Positions 1 through 8,161 of a stretch of 64,000 bases of DNA are shown in pieces; position 1 is the first letter of the stretch, and the number at the start of each line of letters is the position of its first letter. Both the position numbers and the translations under genes were made by a program. The stretch lies in contig JBNKIW010000002.1 of the NCBI GenBank assembly GCA_050290865.1, positions 62,001 through 126,000 on the forward strand. Reading direction: 5' to 3'. The notes under the pieces are model-generated. The model was not told where the DNA came from. It searched no databases and was given only the letters and a program-made list of their open reading frames with translations. This stretch comes from JARRLC01 sp050290865 (GTDB taxonomy: Bacteria > Pseudomonadota > Alphaproteobacteria > Rhizobiales > Rhodomicrobiaceae).

Positions 1-76
1 TCAGCCGCAATGGCCGCAGGCTGGGTTCGCCTTCGTCCTCGTCCCGTTTCTCGCGTTCGACCAGTCTCGTATTCAT
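1..76 (-). CDS. ruvB: Holliday junction branch-migration helicase RuvB (N-terminal fragment)
   Basis: Only the first 25 codons lie in the window; the gene runs off the left edge. The ATG is at 74-76 on the minus strand. The visible protein is charged at its start and then reads SLRPLRL, which matches the conserved lead-in of RuvB just before the AAA+ domain. It follows ruvA by 52 bases on the same strand, the usual ruvC-ruvA-ruvB order. RuvB would be the hexameric ATPase motor that moves Holliday junctions with RuvA. The identification rests mostly on context, because no Walker motif is within view. Confidence 0.85.
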   Translation of the reverse strand, partial: MNTRLVEREKRDEDEGEPSLRPLRL

Positions 77-128
77 GAGGCGAACTTAGCGGATTCCTTC
101 GTTGCCTGAAATGGCGGTTTTTGGCAGC

Positions 129-746
129 CTATCGCGCAAGCTCTTTCAGACCGAGCCGGATGAGTTCTTCGGCGCGCTTGCCCTCGCCCTCTTTCGACGA
201 CACCGTGGCTATGGCCGCGCTGGCGTCGGCGGCGCTGTAGCCGAGATTGACGAGCGCGGAAACCGCATCGGAGACCGCCGAACCCTGGCCCTGCGTGGCG
301 CCAACGGCGCCTGCCGGCATTGCGATACCACCGCCGGCCAGGAGCCCCGGCGCCTTGTCGCGCAGTTCGCTGACGATACGTTGCGCCACCTTCGGCCCGA
401 CGCCTGGCGCACGCGAGATATGCGCCTTGTCCTGCAGCGCGATCGCATTGGCCAGTTCATGCGGTTCGAGCACACCGAGCAGGGACAGCGCCACCCTCGT
501 GCCCACGCCCTGCACATGCTGCAACAGCCGGAACCAGCTCCGCTCGGCCTCGCTCAGGAATCCGAACAGCCTGATCTGATCCTCGCGGACATGCGTTTCG
601 ATGACGAGCGTCAGCGGCTCGCCGACGGCCGGGAGCCGCGAAAGGGTGCGCGCCGGGCATGTCACTTCGTAGCCGACACCGCCGACGTCGATGATCAGCC
701 CCTCCGTGCTGGCCGAATCCAGAACGCCCCGGAGTTTTCCTATCAT
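129..746 (-). CDS. ruvA: Holliday junction-binding protein RuvA
   Basis: 205 residues, the normal RuvA size. The N-terminal OB-fold begins MIGKLRGVLD and is followed by VGYEV. The helix-hairpin-helix segments are visible around residues 70-120 (VQGVGTRVAL and APGVGPKVAQRI). The C-terminal three-helix domain, which contacts RuvB, ends LIRLGLKELAR. RuvA tetramers hold the four-way junction open for RuvB-driven branch migration in recombination repair. Its ATG overlaps the ruvC stop in an ATGA, so translation is probably coupled, and ruvB follows 52 bases later. Confidence 0.97.
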   Translation of the reverse strand: MIGKLRGVLDSASTEGLIIDVGGVGYEVTCPARTLSRLPAVGEPLTLVIETHVREDQIRLFGFLSEAERSWFRLLQHVQGVGTRVALSLLGVLEPHELANAIALQDKAHISRAPGVGPKVAQRIVSELRDKAPGLLAGGGIAMPAGAVGATQGQGSAVSDAVSALVNLGYSAADASAAIATVSSKEGEGKRAEELIRLGLKELAR

Positions 747-1297
747 CCGGCGAGCCTCCGTGCTGACTTGGGCGCACCGCCTGCCTCGCGTGCCAGAAGC
801 TTCTCCTTGAGTGCCGACGCCTGCCGGTGATGCGCATGCGTGATGGCGATGGCCAGCGCGTCGGCAGCGTCGTCGCTGTTGGGATCCGCTTTGGGGAGAA
901 GATAGCCGATCATGGCGCGGATCTGCACCTTTTCGGCGTGTCCCGACCCGGCGACCGTCTTTTTCACCATGTTCGGCGCGTATTCCGCTACCCTGAGCCC
1001 GGCACGCGCGGGGACCAGCAGTGCAATGCCGCGCGCCTGCCCCAGCTTGAGCGTGGCGTGGGCGTCGCGGTTGACGAAGGTTTCCTCGACGGCGGCTTCG
1101 TCCGGCTGCCAGCGCGCCAGCACAGCCTCAAGGCCGGTGAACAGCGCGGCCAGGCGGGTGCTGAGCGGCTCGGCGGCGTCGGAGGTGACTGTGCCGCTGT
1201 CGATGTAGGACAGCCGCGTGCCGGATGTCTCAATGACACCCCAGCCCGTCCGCCGCAAGCCGGGATCGATCCCGACGATCCGAACCACCATCCTCAT
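743..1297 (-). CDS. ruvC: Crossover junction endodeoxyribonuclease RuvC
   Basis: 184 residues. RuvC is the RNase-H-fold dimeric resolvase that cuts Holliday junctions symmetrically. The first catalytic aspartate is in VGIDPG near the start, the glutamate is in AAVEETF, and the last acidic pair is in NSDDAADALAIA near residue 140. The start is either the ATG at 1297 or a second in-frame ATG two codons later; I keep the first. It is the first gene of a ruvC-ruvA-ruvB operon and has about 100 bases upstream before the terminator of the neighbouring transpeptidase gene. Confidence 0.97.
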   Translation of the reverse strand: MRMVVRIVGIDPGLRRTGWGVIETSGTRLSYIDSGTVTSDAAEPLSTRLAALFTGLEAVLARWQPDEAAVEETFVNRDAHATLKLGQARGIALLVPARAGLRVAEYAPNMVKKTVAGSGHAEKVQIRAMIGYLLPKADPNSDDAADALAIAITHAHHRQASALKEKLLAREAGGAPKSARRLAG

Positions 1298-1396
1298 CCC
1301 ACCGAATCAGCCTCACCCGGGAGCAAGGATGCCAGCTTGGCGCAGCGCGACAAAGCCGATTTTCCAGCGCCGCCAGGGGGCGAAGCAGGACCGTCG

Positions 1397-1429
1397 GAAT
1401 AAAACGAGGGCCGGAGACGGCTCCGGCCC
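1397..1429 (-). terminator. Rho-independent terminator of the L,D-transpeptidase gene
   Basis: A perfect 9-bp stem (GGGCCGGAG at 1408-1416 pairing with 1421-1429, 4-base loop) is followed on the minus strand by TCGTTTTATT. It sits 38 bases past the stop of the gene ending at 1467 and separates it from ruvC. Confidence 0.8.
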
Positions 1430-1466
1430 TTGCTGATATTGCTGCAGTCGTCAGGTGCGCGACCGG

Positions 1467-2039
1467 TTACGATCTTCTGAACCGCGCCCAGGTCACCGTC
1501 ACGCGGGTGCCGACACGGGCACGTCTGTAAAGGTCCGCCACATCGGAATTATGCATGCGGATGCAGCCGTGCGAGACCTCGCTGCCGATCTGCCACGGCG
1601 CATCGGTGCCGTGAATGCGGTACATCGTGTTGCCGAGATACAAGGCACGGTTGCCAAGAGGATTGCGGGGATGACCGCCCGGGACATACGCGGGCAGTTT
1701 CGGATTCTCACGGCGCATCTGAGCGGTGGGCGTCCAACTCGGATTGACGCGCTTGGCGCTGACGACCGACACGCCGGACCAGCGCGCATCGCCGCGCGGA
1801 ATCGCGATCGGGTAGCTGATGGCCGCGCCTCTGCGCGTCACATAATACAACCGTCGGTCGCCGAAACTGACAATAATCTGGCCGGGCGAATACCTCTTCG
1901 AGAATGAAACCCGATGAGCCGAACCGCCACCGCCGCCGAACAGGTCATCCAGCCAATCGGCCCGGGCCTGCCCTGCGAGCGATACAAAGATCAGTCCGGC
2001 AAACGCCACATACCCAACCCTAAGAAACTTTCTCACCAT
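1467..2039 (-). CDS. L,D-transpeptidase (YkuD domain), exported
   Basis: 190 residues from the chosen ATG, which has GGAGG seven bases upstream; an ATG six bases earlier sits too close to that site. A signal peptide covers about residues 1-27 (hydrophobic run, then GQARA). A glycine run near residue 35-39 precedes the YkuD domain. The catalytic signature is complete: His143 in RIHGTD and SHGCIRM with Cys159. Enzymes of this family make 3-3 peptide cross-links or attach proteins to peptidoglycan in the periplasm. The gene is monocistronic with its own terminator. Substrate preference cannot be read from sequence. Confidence 0.93.
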   Translation of the reverse strand: MVRKFLRVGYVAFAGLIFVSLAGQARADWLDDLFGGGGGSAHRVSFSKRYSPGQIIVSFGDRRLYYVTRRGAAISYPIAIPRGDARWSGVSVVSAKRVNPSWTPTAQMRRENPKLPAYVPGGHPRNPLGNRALYLGNTMYRIHGTDAPWQIGSEVSHGCIRMHNSDVADLYRRARVGTRVTVTWARFRRS

Positions 2040-2467
2040 GCGCATACCTCCGAGAATCCTTTGCCGCATTTCTCTGGTTGTCGTCGAGATTTGGATCCTT
2101 CGTGGACATAACGATAACGCCACTCCCGGCTGTCGGCAGACGGAAGCTTAACCACTGCCACACACCCTGAACGATGCCCTCAGCGTATCCCTATCATCAG
2201 TCCAATTTCGTTTTTCTTCGTGAATAAATGGTGCACAACGAGCCACCTGGTCCCATTTCGCGCCCATTACATAATCACGCGTTCCGTCCCTATATCTCTC
2301 TCAAACAGCTGCGCCTATCAAGGGTTGCACCTGCCCGCGAAATCCATTCACCCCGGCTTGTGGCGAATTCGTCACAATATTGGCACAAAGTTCGGCGGCG
2401 GCAGGATTTGGAGTGTGGCCGGTTCGCGATGTCGGGCATGGCGCACTGCGCGCCTGCCGAACGCGTT
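2040..2467. other. Intergenic region without a supported gene
   Basis: 428 bases between two minus-strand genes, noticeably more AT-rich than its flanks (for example 2190-2300). It should hold the promoter of the L,D-transpeptidase gene. I see no convincing coding frame, terminator or repeat in it; open frames here lack ribosome sites and recognisable products. Confidence 0.5.
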
Positions 2468-3649
2468 TCAGCCGTGAACGCGGTATCCGTACAGCCAATC
2501 CTGACGCCGCAGGAGGAGACGACGCGGAATCGCGGCAAGGGTAGCATTGCGTGCCAGACGCATGGCCCCGCTCATGTGGTAGATCTCGCCCATGCGCGCC
2601 GAGGCCGCCACCACCCGTCCGGCGCGGGGCATGCGCCGTTCCTCGTAATTTCTCAGGGCCGTGACCGCGTCCCCGGGCGAGCGCGCGATTTCGACCGCCA
2701 GCACCTCGGCATCCTCCACCGCCATCACCGCGCCCGAAGCCAGGAACGGAAGGATCGGATGTGCGGCGTCGCCGAGCAGCGTTGCGGCGCCCTTCGACCA
2801 GTGCTCCAGCGACGGCAGCCCCCACAGCGGCCATTTGATCCAACCGCTGAAGCGGCCGAGCATCTCACGCACCTCTTCCGGCCAGTCGGCGAAATGGGCC
2901 AGAAGCTCCGGGGTTCCGATCTCGCCATTCAGTGGTCCGGCGGCCGTCTCGTCCACGACGGCGACGGCATTGAGCGGCCCATCGGCACCGCAAAGATAGA
3001 CGACGAGGTGCGTATTGGGTGCCAGCCAGAGGGCGACGGCATCCTTGTCCGGCCGGTCCGGCAGCACCGAGGGCGTGACGGTGGCACGCCATGCAACCTT
3101 GCCCGTCGGCGCCGGAGTACCGCCAAAGAGAAGCGAGCGCAGCCGTGAGCGGACGCCATCGGCGCAGATCAGCGCGCGGCCTTCCAGGCCCCGCCCGTCG
3201 CCCGACATGATCCTCACACCGGCGCCGCCCGTCTCCATATTGGCGACACGGTAAGACGAGGTGATCGTGACGCCGGGCAAGTCGCGTGCCGCGGCGAGGA
3301 GCACACTGTGCAGGCGGCGGCGCTCGACAACCTGATAAGGCGCGCCGTGGCGGCGCTTGACGTCGTCGCCGAGCGGCATGGTGGCGAGGTGTCTTGCGGT
3401 GAGGCCGTCACGGACGACGAGCGCCTGCGGCCGGACGGAGATCGCCTTCATCTGATCGCCCAATCCCCAGGACTCGAGGATGCGGCTTCCGTTCGGGCCT
3501 ATCTGAAGCCCTGCGCCGACTTCACCGAATTCGGCCTCGGCCTCCAGGACGTGGACTCTCACTCCGCGCCGGCTGAGCGCGATGGCGGCACTCAGGCCAC
3601 CAATACCCGCGCCCGCAACCAGGACCGGGTATTCCGCTGTTGCATGCAT
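2468..3649 (-). CDS. FAD-dependent aromatic-ring monooxygenase (salicylate / 3-hydroxybenzoate hydroxylase type)
   Basis: 393 residues, the size of single-component flavoprotein hydroxylases. The Rossmann FAD site is VLVAGAGIGGLSAA at residues 9-22, followed by VHVLEAEAEFGEVGAG typical of the salicylate-hydroxylase branch. The second FAD motif is LLGDAAHPILPFLASG around residue 290. These enzymes use NAD(P)H and O2 to hydroxylate a phenolic acid. The ATG has GAGG five bases upstream. It lies 39 bases downstream of a zinc-finger gene on the same strand, a pairing I remember from other rhizobia. The exact substrate is unknown. Confidence 0.85.
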   Translation of the reverse strand: MHATAEYPVLVAGAGIGGLSAAIALSRRGVRVHVLEAEAEFGEVGAGLQIGPNGSRILESWGLGDQMKAISVRPQALVVRDGLTARHLATMPLGDDVKRRHGAPYQVVERRRLHSVLLAAARDLPGVTITSSYRVANMETGGAGVRIMSGDGRGLEGRALICADGVRSRLRSLLFGGTPAPTGKVAWRATVTPSVLPDRPDKDAVALWLAPNTHLVVYLCGADGPLNAVAVVDETAAGPLNGEIGTPELLAHFADWPEEVREMLGRFSGWIKWPLWGLPSLEHWSKGAATLLGDAAHPILPFLASGAVMAVEDAEVLAVEIARSPGDAVTALRNYEERRMPRAGRVVAASARMGEIYHMSGAMRLARNATLAAIPRRLLLRRQDWLYGYRVHG

Positions 3650-3688
3650 GGCTGCCTCACTCTCGCTTCGAGTGCCGCCCCCCAGACG

Positions 3689-3940
3689 TCAGCCGGTCAT
3701 GCGGTCTTCCTGATAAAGACAATAAGGCGGATCAGACTGGTCAGGGCCAATGTTGGGATCGTAACTGTAAAGCGTCGAGCAGTAGGGGCACACGATATGA
3801 TCATCGGCCCCCATATCCAGATAGATATGCGGATGATCCAGAGGGGGCCGCGCGCCCATACATTGGAATTCCTTCACGCCGACGTGGATTTTCTCCACCC
3901 CGATATCATTGCAGAAATGAGGCGTGCCGTGAGTGGCCAT
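3689..3940 (-). CDS. Zinc-finger domain protein (CHCC / NDUFS6-like)
   Basis: 83 residues from the ATG at 3940, which gives the usual family start (MATHGTPHFCND); a longer frame begins at 3991 but neither start has a clear ribosome site. The zinc-binding residues are visible: a cysteine in KEFQCMGA, a histidine in LDHPHIYLDMG, and CPYCSTLY. Mitochondrial and alphaproteobacterial relatives are linked to complex I assembly or small zinc-binding roles, but a free-standing bacterial copy has no firm function. It precedes the FAD monooxygenase and is probably co-transcribed. Confidence 0.82.
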   Translation of the reverse strand: MATHGTPHFCNDIGVEKIHVGVKEFQCMGARPPLDHPHIYLDMGADDHIVCPYCSTLYSYDPNIGPDQSDPPYCLYQEDRMTG

Positions 3941-4112
3941 CGCAGTCCCGTCCGTGCTTCCCGAGGTTTCCGGAGCGGGATGCTGCCTCATCAGCGAACG
4001 CCCCGCAACCAGTTTCTCAAGTCTGCAATCCTGACATTACGCCAAAGGCATGCCTGAGAGGTGCGACACATGGCCTCTGTGGGCCGTCTTCGGCGTGGGG
4101 CAATGCAGGGGG

Positions 4113-5819
4113 CTACACTTTCCGGTTCTCGCCCGCGATCCGTTCCAGGAGCCGGCTCAGGGGGCTTGAAAACACGACGGCAAGGGCCGTCAGCACTGCC
4201 GCCATCGCCGCGATGGTGGCGAAGTAAAGCGCCTTCACGGACAAAGGCTCCTCGGCTGCGGACAGCAGGTTCATGCCCAGAAAGCCCGTGGCGAACGAGC
4301 CGGTCAGCCCCATGACCGTCACCACGGTCAGCCGGTGCATGGATCCGGATTGCTTCCTCAGCGTGCTGCTGTCGAGATAGTGCACCATGTCCGTGATGTC
4401 GCTGCGCACCTCCTGCTGCAGCCTGTCGATGCACAGATGCTCCCGGATCATCCGGAACAGGTCGCGAATATGCGTGCGCCCGGATATCTCGGTGAAGAGA
4501 TAGCGCTGGGAGAAACGGAGGAAGTTTTCCTGAAGCGCGAAGGTTTCGTCACGGAAGGCGTTGAGCGACGACGACCTGCGCGGATCGAGCTTCTTGATCG
4601 CTCCCACCATGCGGTCGGCGAGCATCAGAAGCGCAGAGCGGTGAAAATGCGCGATCAGGAACAGCAAGAAATACTGATGCCGGAACTGGCTCAGCAGGCC
4701 GCGGTCGGGGTCCTTCAGCGAGCCGGACGAGCCGGACGACACGATGGTGAACGCTTCGCCGCAGGTCAGAAAACGGGTTTCGATGCCAGGCGCGTCGAGC
4801 CCGCCCGCATATAGGCGCTCATAAGCGTGCTTCCCCTCGAAGTCGTTCAGGAAGCGCTCGGAAAAGGGAAGTGTGTCCCGGTCGCGCGGCGCCGGGGCGG
4901 TGGCCAGCGCCAGCGAAATGTAATCCCCCTTCCTGAGAACGCTGAGATCCTCCAGCATGAGAAAGGACATCACCGGCATGCGGTAATACTCGATTTCGCG
5001 GATGCGTAGACGCCCGGCGACGCCGCTCGCATCATTGACGAGGGGGCTGAGAAGAAACTCCCAGTGGCGGGCGATGCAGGTCGAACGCCTCTCGTCCACG
5101 AACCGCATGAAGCGCTCGCGATCGTGATAATCGGACGCCGCGATGACCTTGCCGTCCGCGTCGAGCCATTCGACCAGCGACGGGCAATGGATGGGATCGC
5201 CGTTCTCGCTCCATCCGGCGGGATAGGCGCGGCCGAAGCGCTGCATCATCTTCTGAGCGCTTTCGAGCGGGATTTCGTCGGCGGCAAGCTCGCAGACGAG
5301 GATGACCGCATCCACATCGTAGAAGAAGAACAGATGGACATGCACGACCCGGCAGGTCACGGGCGCGTCGCCGGGATGCAGGACGACGCGGACGCTGTGG
5401 ATATCGGTGCGCCAATAGACGCGCATGCAGATGTCACCGGGACTGGGCGGCTCATCGCCGGTGCGCGCGTCGCCATAGAGAAAGCGCTGGACATGCGGCA
5501 GAAAGGAGATGAACTCGCGGTAGTGCCGCTCAGCGAACAGGTCGCTCTCGCCGCCGAATTTGTCCTCCTGGGCGTGCCAGTTGTGACCGCTCACCAGCCT
5601 GTCCATGATTTCGTGGCAGCCATGCTCACTGCATTGCCCGTCGCCCGACACGAGTTGCAGCGGCCACACCACGAACTGCCGGAAATGGCTGACAGTGGGT
5701 TGCGAAGGCTGCCTCCCGCCTCTGGCGTCCGCCCGGCTCTGTGAACTGCCGCCGGAGACGACTCCTGCTTCGTCCTGCACGCTGAAACCCCGTCCGTCAT
5801 ACCGCGATGGCCCGAGCAT
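4113..5819 (-). CDS. CorA-like membrane protein with a very long cytoplasmic N-terminal region
   Basis: 568 residues. The C-terminal 70 residues look like a CorA divalent-cation channel: a transmembrane helix ending in FLGMN, with the GMN signature at 515-517, then a second helix at about 525-545 and a short basic tail. The preceding helical stretch (residues about 410-490) resembles the CorA stalk. Residues 1-400 are much longer than in ordinary CorA (about 320 residues in total) and match nothing I can name. The start at 5819 is the only practical ATG, but the true start may be later because the first 45 residues look non-conserved. Transport is inferred, not proven. Confidence 0.72.
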   Translation of the reverse strand: MLGPSRYDGRGFSVQDEAGVVSGGSSQSRADARGGRQPSQPTVSHFRQFVVWPLQLVSGDGQCSEHGCHEIMDRLVSGHNWHAQEDKFGGESDLFAERHYREFISFLPHVQRFLYGDARTGDEPPSPGDICMRVYWRTDIHSVRVVLHPGDAPVTCRVVHVHLFFFYDVDAVILVCELAADEIPLESAQKMMQRFGRAYPAGWSENGDPIHCPSLVEWLDADGKVIAASDYHDRERFMRFVDERRSTCIARHWEFLLSPLVNDASGVAGRLRIREIEYYRMPVMSFLMLEDLSVLRKGDYISLALATAPAPRDRDTLPFSERFLNDFEGKHAYERLYAGGLDAPGIETRFLTCGEAFTIVSSGSSGSLKDPDRGLLSQFRHQYFLLFLIAHFHRSALLMLADRMVGAIKKLDPRRSSSLNAFRDETFALQENFLRFSQRYLFTEISGRTHIRDLFRMIREHLCIDRLQQEVRSDITDMVHYLDSSTLRKQSGSMHRLTVVTVMGLTGSFATGFLGMNLLSAAEEPLSVKALYFATIAAMAAVLTALAVVFSSPLSRLLERIAGENRKV

Positions 5820-6038
5820 AACCGGTCGGGGCGAAGGCTTTGTTACCGCCAGTGCGGGAGGTTATGCCCGGTCGCGAAACCGCCGCGCGGCGTGGCCGGC
5901 GTGCCGCGCATTCGCATCGGATTGCAGCGGCGGCGAAAATTTTGCTGCGCCCGACCGCTGCAAGCGGTATGCACGTTCTAGTTGTTCAATGATGATCACT
6001 CGCCTCCCTCGGGAGTTCCACCGCGGAGTGCCGCGCCA

Positions 6039-6704
6039 ATGCTCGAACCAGTCCCAACAGAGAATTCCGTCGTGACGGAGCGGTTTTCGCCGCCCTATCG
6101 CATCCATCTCGGGTGCAACGCGATGAGGTTCGACGGCTTCGTCAACATCGACTCCCGTCAGACCGAAGCCACCGACGTGGTGCACGATTGCAGCAACCTC
6201 ACGATCTTCCCCGACGAGTCCTCGATCCTGATCTTTTCTCACGCCTTTTTCGAGCGGCTTTACCGCGGCCAGCATGTGCCGCTTCTGGCCGAGGTCCGGC
6301 GCGTTCTGCATCCCGATGGCTGCGTGTTCTTCTGTGGGATCCCCGACTTCGAAGCGATCGCGCGCGCCTATCTGGAACAGGCGCCCGGGCATGCTTCGCC
6401 GGTCTTCGATCTGTCCGAGGTCTACCGCTACACGCATGGCAACCCGGAACAGCGCCCGCAGCGGTGGCTGGCGCGGCTGCACAAGTCGCTGTTCGATGCC
6501 AGGGAACTGCGGACGCAATTGCGGGCAGCCGGGTTCGCCGCGCCGCGTATCTTCCGCTACGCCTTTCACAGCGAGCCGAACCCGGTCAATCTCGGTTTCG
6601 TGGCGACGAAGAACGATCACCCCGTGCCCAACGATTTCGTAAAGGCGATCGTCAACATGTTCTCGCCGATCTACGGGACCAATCCCGTCGCCGTCGTGCC
6701 GTGA
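6039..6704 (+). CDS. SAM-dependent methyltransferase-like protein (COG4627 type)
   Basis: 221 residues from the ATG at 6039; an upstream in-frame TTG at 5982 is the alternative. The Rossmann motif I is reduced to IHLGCN, followed by GFVNIDSR, which is the usual second strand of this group. Later come a post-II loop (ILIFSHAFFERL) and LHPDGCVFFCGIPD, as in class I methyltransferases. Relatives sit in polysaccharide or cell-surface loci and often act on sugars. Here it stands alone between a CorA-like gene and wrbA. Catalytic activity is likely but the acceptor is unknown. Confidence 0.72.
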   Translation: MLEPVPTENSVVTERFSPPYRIHLGCNAMRFDGFVNIDSRQTEATDVVHDCSNLTIFPDESSILIFSHAFFERLYRGQHVPLLAEVRRVLHPDGCVFFCGIPDFEAIARAYLEQAPGHASPVFDLSEVYRYTHGNPEQRPQRWLARLHKSLFDARELRTQLRAAGFAAPRIFRYAFHSEPNPVNLGFVATKNDHPVPNDFVKAIVNMFSPIYGTNPVAVVP

Positions 6705-6719
6705 GCCGGGCGCCGGTGG

Positions 6720-7322
6720 TTACGCCGCCGCCAGCTTCGCCGCAATCTGCGCGACATGCCGGCCCTGGAAGCGCGCTCCCGCCAGTTCGTTCTCGGAAGG
6801 CTGCCGCGAGCCGTCCCCGTCGGCAATCGTCGTGGCGCCGTAGGGCGAGCCGCCCGTGACTTCCGTCACCCCCATCTGGCCCTGGAAGGAATAGGGCAAG
6901 CCGACGATCACCATGCCGTGGTGCAGAAGCACCGTGTGTGTGGACAGGATCGTGCTTTCCTGGCCGCCATGCTGAGTCGCCGTCGAGGTGAACACCGAGC
7001 CGACCTTGCCGATGAGCTTGCCGCCGAACCACAGCCCGCCGGTCTGATCGAGAAAGTTCTTCATCTGCGCGGGCATATTGCCGAAGCGCGTCGGCACGCC
7101 GATGACGATGGCGTCATAGTCCGGCAGCTCCTCGGTGGTCGCAACCGGCGCTGCCTGATTCGTCTTGAACCCGGAACTCTTGGCCACCACCTCGGGCACC
7201 AGCTCCGGCACACGCTTGATCACCGCCTCCGCGCCAGCCTCGCGCACGCCTTCGGCGACGGCCGCCGCCATGGTCTCGATATGGCCGTAACTGGAATAGT
7301 AAAGAACGAGAACGCGTGCCAT
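6720..7322 (-). CDS. wrbA: NAD(P)H:quinone oxidoreductase WrbA
   Basis: 200 residues from the ATG at 7322, chosen because AGGAG lies six bases upstream and because the family begins MAxVLVLYYS; an ATG two codons earlier is too close to that site. The FMN-binding flavodoxin signature YYSSYGHIETMA is at residues 7-18, and the second flavin loop (PTRFGNMPAQMK) and STATQHGGQEST are intact. WrbA tetramers reduce quinones by two electrons and limit oxidative stress. It is followed on the same strand, upstream in transcription, by the pirin gene 33 bases away, so the two could form one unit. Confidence 0.96.
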   Translation of the reverse strand: MARVLVLYYSSYGHIETMAAAVAEGVREAGAEAVIKRVPELVPEVVAKSSGFKTNQAAPVATTEELPDYDAIVIGVPTRFGNMPAQMKNFLDQTGGLWFGGKLIGKVGSVFTSTATQHGGQESTILSTHTVLLHHGMVIVGLPYSFQGQMGVTEVTGGSPYGATTIADGDGSRQPSENELAGARFQGRHVAQIAAKLAAA

Positions 7323-7355
7323 CGTCATCTCCTGGGGTTGATTGGGGCCGAACGG

Positions 7356-8057
7356 TCAGACAGCCATGTCGAATAGCAGCAGCTCGCTGCGTGAAGCTGT
7401 CCCCGCAAGTTCGATTTCTCCGCCGTCGATGGACGCGCCGTCGCCCGCCCGCAACGGCTCGCCGTTGAGCATCACGGCACCGCTGGCGATCTGCACCCAG
7501 GCCGCGCGCCCCGGTTTCAGCCCGTGGACAAGCCGGTCGCCATCGCCGAGCAGGGACGCAAAGACATCGGCGTCGCGATGGACGGTGATGGAGCCGTCGC
7601 GGCCATCGCGCGACACGATCAGCCGCAGTTGCCCGCTTTTGTCCGCCTCGGCGAATGTCTTCTGCTCGTAGCCGGGCGTCAGCCCGCCGCGTTCGGGCAA
7701 AATCCAGATCTGCAGGAGATGCACCGGCTCGGTGGCCGAGGCGTTGAATTCGCTGTGCCGGATGCCGGTGCCTGCCGTCATGCGCTGAACGTCGCCGCGG
7801 CGGATCACCGACCCGTTGCCGAGGCTGTCCTTGTGTTCGAGCGCGCCTTCCAGCAGGTAGGTGACGACTTCCATGTCGCGATGCGGGTGCGTGGGAAAAC
7901 CGCCGCCGCCCGCGATGCGATCGTCATTGATCACCCGCAGCGGGCCGAAACCCATATGGGCGGGGTCGTAATAGTCGGCGAACGAGAAGCTGTGGCGCGT
8001 GTCGAGCCAGCCACGATCGGCGTGGCCGCGATCTTCCGATTTGCGAATGGTCAGCAT
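7356..8057 (-). CDS. Pirin family protein (bicupin)
   Basis: 233 residues from the ATG at 8057, which has AGGA nine bases upstream. The pirin N-terminal cupin carries the metal ligands in FPTHPHRDMEVVTYLLEG and GIRHSEFN, the pattern HxH...H...E. Bacterial pirins of this type (YhhW-like) are iron-binding cupins with reported quercetinase activity, or act as redox sensors. The gene is divergent from a LysR regulator with 104 bases between the starts, and upstream of wrbA, which suggests an oxidative or aromatic-stress unit controlled by that regulator. Confidence 0.94.
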   Translation of the reverse strand: MLTIRKSEDRGHADRGWLDTRHSFSFADYYDPAHMGFGPLRVINDDRIAGGGGFPTHPHRDMEVVTYLLEGALEHKDSLGNGSVIRRGDVQRMTAGTGIRHSEFNASATEPVHLLQIWILPERGGLTPGYEQKTFAEADKSGQLRLIVSRDGRDGSITVHRDADVFASLLGDGDRLVHGLKPGRAAWVQIASGAVMLNGEPLRAGDGASIDGGEIELAGTASRSELLLFDMAV

Positions 8058-8120
8058 GTGAGGGTTCCTGTGGCCGCCTGTTTCAACAAAGGATGGGTTG
8101 TCGACCGGCATGCGTCAATG

Positions 8121-8157
8121 GTATCCGACTTATTCACAGTGGTGCCGAAACGGATAC
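8121..8157. promoter_or_regulatory. Candidate LysR operator between pirin and lysR genes
   Basis: Perfect inverted 7-mers GTATCCG (8121-8127) and CGGATAC (8151-8157), 30 bases apart start to start, close to three helical turns. The right arm ends four bases before the LysR start codon, suiting autoregulation plus control of the divergent pirin gene. The role is inferred from position only. Confidence 0.45.
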
Positions 8158-8161
8158 AAAT

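Noticed and set aside
2228..3148. Plus-strand open frame of 306 codons
   Set aside because: It covers the intergenic region and runs antisense into the FAD monooxygenase. No family motif is seen.
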